From BRHc4a sp049323915 (GTDB taxonomy: Bacteria; Bacillota; Desulfotomaculia; Desulfotomaculales; Desulfocucumaceae): a stretch of 9,629 nt of DNA. Made by a program: the position numbers and the translations under genes. Under the pieces are notes generated by a model. That model had not been told where the DNA came from. It worked only from the letters and a program-made list of their open reading frames with translations, and searched no databases. Shown here piece by piece: positions 6,903 through 9,629 of this stretch (within the stretch, counting starts at the first letter, position 1; the number at the start of each line of letters is the position of its first letter). The stretch covers positions 1 to 9,629 of the forward strand of contig JBMOPC010000057.1 in NCBI GenBank assembly GCA_049323915.1. Reading direction: 5' to 3'.

Positions 6903-7715
6903 CTATCTGCTCACAGCCATGTCAAGCCTTTCCAAAGGGTCCACCAGCGCTCCCTTTTCCCTCACCTCGAAATGAAGCCCCCCGCCCTTTATATCCCCGT
7001 TTTTGGCAACTTCTCCTATTATTTCTCCCGCCTTGACCGCCTGCCCCTCGGTTACCTTTATGTTGGCTATCCCGGCATAAAGGGTGTAAATACCATCGCC
7101 ATGGTCCATTAACACATACCTTCCGTGCTGGACGTCCGATCCCACCTTTACCACCTTGCCCGAAATGGCGGACTTGACCGGTGTACCGGGGCTGGCGGCG
7201 ATGTCCACGCCATGGTGGAACCTGTCCATATTATCCATAGGGTCCTTATTGAGTCCAAATTCCCGCACAACCTTCCCCGAAACCGGTATTAACATTTTGC
7301 CGGCGAGGGCTGACTTGCCCATGGCCTCTTTAACCATCCCCTCCTGATGCGCCCCGCTGTCCAGGTGGGTTTCAACCCCTGCCATCTGCAGCCCGAATTT
7401 CACCGCCTTTTCCATGGCGGGCCTTACATTCCAGTCGGTGGTCAGAATATAGCGGAGCCCCACCTTGATGTCCTCGCCCACCGGGTGATTGAATTCCTTT
7501 ACCGCAAAAAGCGCCACCAGTATGGCCAGCACGGCCATAACCCTGTATATGGTTTTCCTGCCGGGCCTGTCGCCCCCCGGGGGCATTCCCCACCCGTGAT
7601 TCCCCTTTTTCCTGGGCCTGTAATAATCAGCCCAGTCATAGTCATATCCCGCCTTGTTGCCCTGCATAAAATCATGTATTGACTGAGATCCCTTGCCTTT
7701 TTTATCCCGGAACAA
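6903..7715 (-). CDS. spoIVFA: SpoIVFA-like membrane-anchored LytM/M23 protein, degenerate active site
   Basis: This 270-residue protein has a charged cytoplasmic N-terminus (1-53), one membrane helix (about 56-73), a linker, and a C-terminal LytM/M23 domain (about 140-262). The zinc ligands of M23 peptidases appear kept: H167 and D171 in HHGVDIA, and H248 in GLHFEV. The two catalytic histidines appear lost. The usual YAH is YAG (213-215), and the first His of HxH is Gly246. This pattern fits a non-enzymatic regulatory domain. In B. subtilis, SpoIVFA uses such a domain to hold and inhibit SpoIVFB, and its removal by SpoIVB triggers sigma-K processing. The next gene is an M50 protease, which strengthens the call. 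The start is TTG at 7713-7715, after GGGAGGG at good spacing. A plain M23 cell-wall hydrolase is the less likely alternative. Confidence 0.82.
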   Translation of the reverse strand: MFRDKKGKGSQSIHDFMQGNKAGYDYDWADYYRPRKKGNHGWGMPPGGDRPGRKTIYRVMAVLAILVALFAVKEFNHPVGEDIKVGLRYILTTDWNVRPAMEKAVKFGLQMAGVETHLDSGAHQEGMVKEAMGKSALAGKMLIPVSGKVVREFGLNKDPMDNMDRFHHGVDIAASPGTPVKSAISGKVVKVGSDVQHGRYVLMDHGDGIYTLYAGIANIKVTEGQAVKAGEIIGEVAKNGDIKGGGLHFEVREKGALVDPLERLDMAVSR

Positions 7716-7753
7716 ATTAATCCCTCCCGGTTTTTTCCAAATAACTTATAAAA

Positions 7754-7782
7754 TATATATTTGTTCCGGTGGACAAATATGA
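7754..7782 (-). promoter_or_regulatory. Possible sigma-E-like promoter upstream of the spoIVFA-like gene
   Basis: TCATATT (7776-7782 on the minus strand) matches the sigma-E -35 pattern KMATATT exactly. Fourteen bases on, AATATATA matches the -10 pattern CATACAmT at only 4 of 8 positions. The surrounding A+T-rich sequence could give such matches by chance. Sigma-E control would be expected for a spoIVF operon. Confidence 0.25.
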
Positions 7783-7825
7783 CAAGCCTTCGGCGGGAAA
7801 TGCGGTGTTCCCATAATATAAGAAA

Positions 7826-7844
7826 CCGCCCGGTTGAGGGGCGG
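7826..7844. terminator. G+C-rich hairpin, terminator-like
   Basis: CCGCCC (7826-7831) pairs with GGGCGG (7839-7844) around a 7-base loop. A flanking AAA/TTT extends the stem past one bulged G. Downstream on the plus strand comes GTTTGTTAATAT, which is only partly T-rich. No plus-strand gene that would use it is visible, and on the minus strand it lies upstream of the spoIVFA-like gene. It may end a transcript coming from the FRG gene, or it may be part of the repeat cluster. Confidence 0.4.
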
Positions 7845-7880
7845 GTTTGTTAATATACAGATATTTATTCTAGGAGTAAA

Positions 7881-7925
7881 AAGGGGACAGGCTACTTTTT
7901 TAGGAAACGACAGTGCCTGGCCCTT
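7881..7925. repeat. REP-like imperfect hairpin (GGGGACAGGC type)
   Basis: AAGGG (7881-7885) and CAGGC (7888-7892) pair with GCCTG (7915-7919) and CCCTT (7921-7925), with a GA/G internal loop. The GGGGACAGGC core is of the kind often seen near REP-associated (RAYT/IS200-like) transposases. No transposase gene is visible in this window. Its right arm is shared with the larger inverted-repeat element that starts at 7912. Confidence 0.5.
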
Positions 7926-8202
7926 AACTCTTGTTAACTTATTTTGCCCGGTCTCAAAATAAACGCCCGGCAAGCCCGGACGGTGACAGGCGGTCAGGCT
8001 TGCATTTTTGAGGGAACTGACTCCGTTTTTACGATTCGTCAGCGAGAGGATAATGGCGGTGGGGAGGGCGGTGCCGGGATGCGGCGCCGTGAGGTATGAA
8101 TCATACACCGCCGAACACTCCCGGCTTTACGAGCAGTGGCTGTTTCTAAATACATCAACAGGCGTGTATAAAAATAAATTAAAAAGTTAAGGGCCTGGCA
8201 CT
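7912..8202. other. 291-bp segment bounded by 17-bp inverted repeats, with nested hairpins
   Basis: AGTGCCTGGCCCTTAAC (7912-7928) and GTTAAGGGCCTGGCACT (8186-8202) are inverted repeats with one mismatch in 17. Within them lie several local inverted repeats. CTCAAAA and GCAAGCC pair with GGCTTGC and TTTTGAG (about 7952-8012). CTGAC/GTCAG encloses CGT/ACG (8017-8042). A triple-nested stem GCCGGG/CCCGGC, CGGCG/CGCCG and GTATG/CATAC runs from 8073 to 8125. I see no convincing gene here. A 60-codon plus-strand frame (8008-8190, TTG start) has no clear ribosome site. It could be a miniature mobile element, a structured RNA, or REP pairs around a gene remnant. No target duplication is visible at the ends. 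Confidence 0.5.
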
Positions 8203-8248
8203 ATAAACCCGCTAATCAAGCTACAGGGCTTTGGTTTTTACCCTGGCA

Positions 8249-8284
8249 GGTCTGTCTCCTGCTGAATAAGTTAGGGGACAGACC
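8249..8284. repeat. REP-like palindrome at the 3' end of the FRG gene
   Basis: GGTCTGTCTCC (8249-8259) and GGGGACAGACC (8274-8284) are inverted repeats matching at 10 of 11 positions (the exception is a G-T pair), with a 14-base loop. CAG/CTG pairing continues outside with one bulge. On the minus strand the structure spans the last codons and stop of the FRG gene and could protect its transcript end. No T-run follows. Confidence 0.55.
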
Positions 8285-9128
8285 CTGACGGGCTGTAGTG
8301 GCGCTTGAGCCAGAGGGAAAGGCCGTCGAGCCCGGGGAAGAGCACCCTTTCGGTTATATTGGCCTGGTCCAGCTTATCCCGGACCTCCCACTTCAGAGAA
8401 GCGGGGATAATAATCCTGCGGTAGAGGTCCGGGTGCTTCTCCAGCCAGTCGTCCAGGAGCGCGGTGGGGTTGGAGATTGTGGAGAAAAGGGCGTATTGGT
8501 TGACAATGCGGTCATAAAGAGACGGCGGCTCGAAAAAAACAACGAAATCACCGGACCCCAGCCGGTCGAACTCCTGCAGGGCGCCTGCGGCCCTGGACAG
8601 CATTTCTACTGTAAAACCGTTGGCGCCTTCCTTCTCAAGTATTTCCCTGAGCGACCCGGGAAGGAACATATGGGCCTTCACGTAGTCCACGCACCAGATC
8701 ACGCCGTCAATCCCGTAGTGCTCAATGTTGGCGGTGGCAAAGTGCGCCGCCACATAAGGCGAAAATGTCCAGTCCAAAAGCCTGGTGGGCAACCCGTGGT
8801 GCTGGGCCACGGTCAGCCAGTTCCAGATGGAGTCACCGCTTACCGCGTCCCTGTGGGCGTATTTACGAAAATTACGCACTATGTGGTTTTCCAGCCTGTC
8901 ATATTCTCCCCCCAGCCTTGCAAGACTTGTCTTAAGCTGGTAGGATGCATTGGACAGCCCCCGGTAGACATAGTTCGAACGGAACCTTTTCAAAGGCTCC
9001 TGCCAGGAACCTTCAAACATTTGCTGGTTCAGGTCACACCAGCTGTTAACCCTTACATCATTTTCCACAGCCTTCACCCCCCAATAGTTCTTGAATTCTT
9101 CCTCCTGAATAAAAAATCCTCCGTGCAC
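8271..9128 (-). CDS. FRG-domain protein, 285 aa
   Basis: This protein belongs to the FRG-domain family, named for an aromatic-Arg-Gly motif near the N-terminus. Here the motif is Y55-R56-G57 (YVYRGLS). The strongest family block is QHHGLPTRLLDWT at 109-121, followed by SPYVAAHFA, DGVIW (141-145) and RIVNQYALFS (207-216). The molecular function is not established. Such genes are scattered and often lie in accessory or defence-rich regions, and this one sits alone among repeats. The last five residues (SGSVP) are encoded by a GGGGACAGACCC-type repeat, so the original C-terminus may have been altered. The start is unclear. GTG 9126-9128 has only a weak ribosome site, while GGAGGA lies just inside the frame, 6 nt before an ATT codon (9108-9110) that could be a rare start. 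Confidence 0.85.
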   Translation of the reverse strand: MHGGFFIQEEEFKNYWGVKAVENDVRVNSWCDLNQQMFEGSWQEPLKRFRSNYVYRGLSNASYQLKTSLARLGGEYDRLENHIVRNFRKYAHRDAVSGDSIWNWLTVAQHHGLPTRLLDWTFSPYVAAHFATANIEHYGIDGVIWCVDYVKAHMFLPGSLREILEKEGANGFTVEMLSRAAGALQEFDRLGSGDFVVFFEPPSLYDRIVNQYALFSTISNPTALLDDWLEKHPDLYRRIIIPASLKWEVRDKLDQANITERVLFPGLDGLSLWLKRHYSPSGSVP

Positions 9129-9159
9129 CTGCGGGTCGGCTTGTGACGCACAAGATACG

Positions 9160-9189
9160 TTGCGGCTGAAAACGGTACTGTAGTAAAAT
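9160..9189 (+). promoter_or_regulatory. Possible promoter for the 68-aa protein gene
   Basis: TTGCGG (9160-9165) and TAAAAT (9184-9189) are 18 bases apart and match the sigma-A hexamers at 4/6 and 5/6. Transcription would start near 9196, at the foot of the hairpin at 9197-9216, giving a leader of about 50 bases. The site overlaps a possible promoter pointing the other way. Confidence 0.3.
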
Positions 9190-9205
9190 AAATATTGGGA
9201 GGCAA
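9177..9205 (-). promoter_or_regulatory. Possible promoter for the FRG gene
   Basis: On the minus strand, TTGCCT (9200-9205) and TACAGT (9177-9182) are 17 bases apart, each matching 4 of 6 consensus bases. It would give an mRNA leader of about 40 bases before the GTG at 9128. It is face to face with the plus-strand candidate, so the two divergent genes may interfere with each other's transcription. Confidence 0.28.
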
Positions 9206-9216
9206 AAAAGCTTCCC
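9197..9216. other. Hairpin with A6/T6 loop in the divergent intergenic region
   Basis: GGGAGGC (9197-9203) pairs with GCTTCCC (9210-9216) with one G-T pair around a loop of six A. TTGG/CCAA may extend it past a bulge. On the minus strand it is followed by AATATTTATTTTA, which is weakly terminator-like. On the plus strand it would sit in the leader of the 68-aa gene. Confidence 0.4.
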
Positions 9217-9244
9217 CAAAAAACAAGCGGACGGGTAATTCACT

Positions 9245-9451
9245 ATGGGTGGAGAAAAACAGCAGGCAAAGGTATACCAGTTCGATCCGGAGAAAAGGAA
9301 GCTGAAATCAGTTAACTACGTTTCCCCGGAAAAAAAAGAATTGATGAGGGAAAGAAAGCAGGCCCGAAAGGACAAAAACAACTTCTTCATAGGAGTTGCG
9401 GCAGTGTTGCTGATCATTGCGGTCCTGTCTGTTCTAAGGCTTGCATTTTAG
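9245..9451 (+). CDS. Small tail-anchored membrane protein, 68 aa, function unknown
   Basis: I do not recognise a family. The protein has a polar, strongly basic N-terminal two thirds (residues 1-46, with a Lys/Arg-rich helix at about 28-45, SPEKKELMRERKQARKDK). A single membrane helix at about 48-66 (FIGVAAVLLIIAVLSVL) ends almost at the C-terminus. This is the layout of a tail-anchored protein facing the cytoplasm. An in-frame TAA six bases upstream of the ATG fixes the start as the first available. The ribosome site is poor (GGACGGG, 9 nt away). It is the only plus-strand gene in the right part of the window and is divergent from the FRG gene. Composition and charge pattern argue that it is real. 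Confidence 0.7.
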   Translation: MGGEKQQAKVYQFDPEKRKLKSVNYVSPEKKELMRERKQARKDKNNFFIGVAAVLLIIAVLSVLRLAF

Positions 9452-9463
9452 GCCCTTTTTTAT

Positions 9464-9492
9464 TTATATAAAAGGCATTGCCTTTTATATAA
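9464..9492. terminator. Perfect 13-bp palindrome, possible bidirectional terminator
   Basis: TTATATAAAAGGC (9464-9476) and GCCTTTTATATAA (9480-9492) are perfect inverted repeats around ATT. The A4-GGC ... GCC-T4 arrangement reads the same on both strands, 12 bases after the stop of the 68-aa gene. The G+C core is only 3 bp, so termination would be weak. It could also be a protein-binding site. Confidence 0.45.
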
Positions 9493-9504
9493 GGCTTGAG
9501 ACTA

Positions 9505-9532
9505 AATAAAATAGCCGCCCTGTCGGGCGGGC
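9505..9532 (-). terminator. Terminator-like hairpin on the minus strand
   Basis: On the minus strand CCGCCC (9530-9525) pairs with GGGCGG (9520-9515) around GACA, followed by CTATTTTATTTAG. This is the layout of an intrinsic terminator for a minus-strand gene lying to the right of the window. Two tandem AACTCAG heptamers (9536-9549) are just upstream on that strand. I see no gene in the last 90 bases. Confidence 0.4.
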
Positions 9533-9629
9533 TGGAACTCAGAACTCAGAATAGTGACAGCCTGCTTTAATAGCGACCTCAAGATGTCTGGATTGCATAG
9601 AAGCGCTTTTGCGATTTAGTACGTTAAAG

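Noticed and set aside
7746..8108. 120-codon minus-strand frame upstream of the spoIVFA-like gene
   Set aside because: It runs across hairpins and REP-like sequence, is rich in Pro, Thr and His without domain features, and overlaps promoter-like A+T sequence. It is probably fortuitous.
8008..8190. Plus-strand 60-codon frame with TTG start in the hairpin-rich segment
   Set aside because: It has no ribosome site and no recognisable family, and the DNA is better explained by inverted repeats. It could be a remnant, but I cannot support it.
9536..9549. Two tandem AACTCAG heptamers as a possible CRISPR or repeat array
   Set aside because: There are only two copies, with no spacer and no further repeats before the window ends.

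Overview
The window reads as chromosomal DNA of a spore-forming, mid-G+C anaerobic Firmicute, most like the Pelotomaculum/Desulfotomaculum group of the Peptococcaceae. This is an inference from three things: strong AGGAGG-type ribosome sites with frequent TTG starts, a spoIVFA/spoIVFB-type gene pair next to a radical-SAM/DUF2344/RNase G cluster, and a probable selenoprotein gene. I could not run a database search.

Layout. Almost every large gene is on the minus strand and is read from right to left. First comes a membrane-anchored, degenerate LytM/M23 protein (7715-6903), then a site-2-type membrane metalloprotease (6890-6015). These form a SpoIVFA/SpoIVFB-like pair in which the ribosome site of the second gene overlaps the stop of the first. 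After a gap with a GGGGACA palindrome comes a NYN-domain protein (5891-5136). After another gap with a possible promoter come a radical SAM protein (5015-3096), its DUF2344 partner (3124-2402, overlapping) and RNase G with a TRAM-like tail (2373-688). These last three look like one transcript, and their content suggests RNA maturation or modification.

The most notable item is at the left end. An unrecognised 79-codon minus-strand gene (452-213) encodes a SelW/Rdx-family protein with an in-frame UGA at the Sec position of a CxxU motif. It has a good ribosome site, and a compact hairpin with an AGUCU loop lies about 16 nt after the UGA, as expected of a bacterial SECIS. Standard gene calling misses it entirely. 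A small plus-strand membrane ORF (7-195) converges on it. Between this gene and rng lie two degenerate copies of an intergenic repeat, one bounded by 13-bp inverted ends.

The right third (about 7716-9629) is accessory in character. It has a gene-poor 550-bp stretch with REP-like GGGGACA hairpins and a roughly 290-bp segment bounded by near-perfect 17-bp inverted repeats and filled with nested hairpins. It also has an isolated FRG-domain gene whose last codons lie in a REP-like palindrome, a divergently oriented 68-residue tail-anchored protein, and several hairpins or terminator-like structures at the edge.
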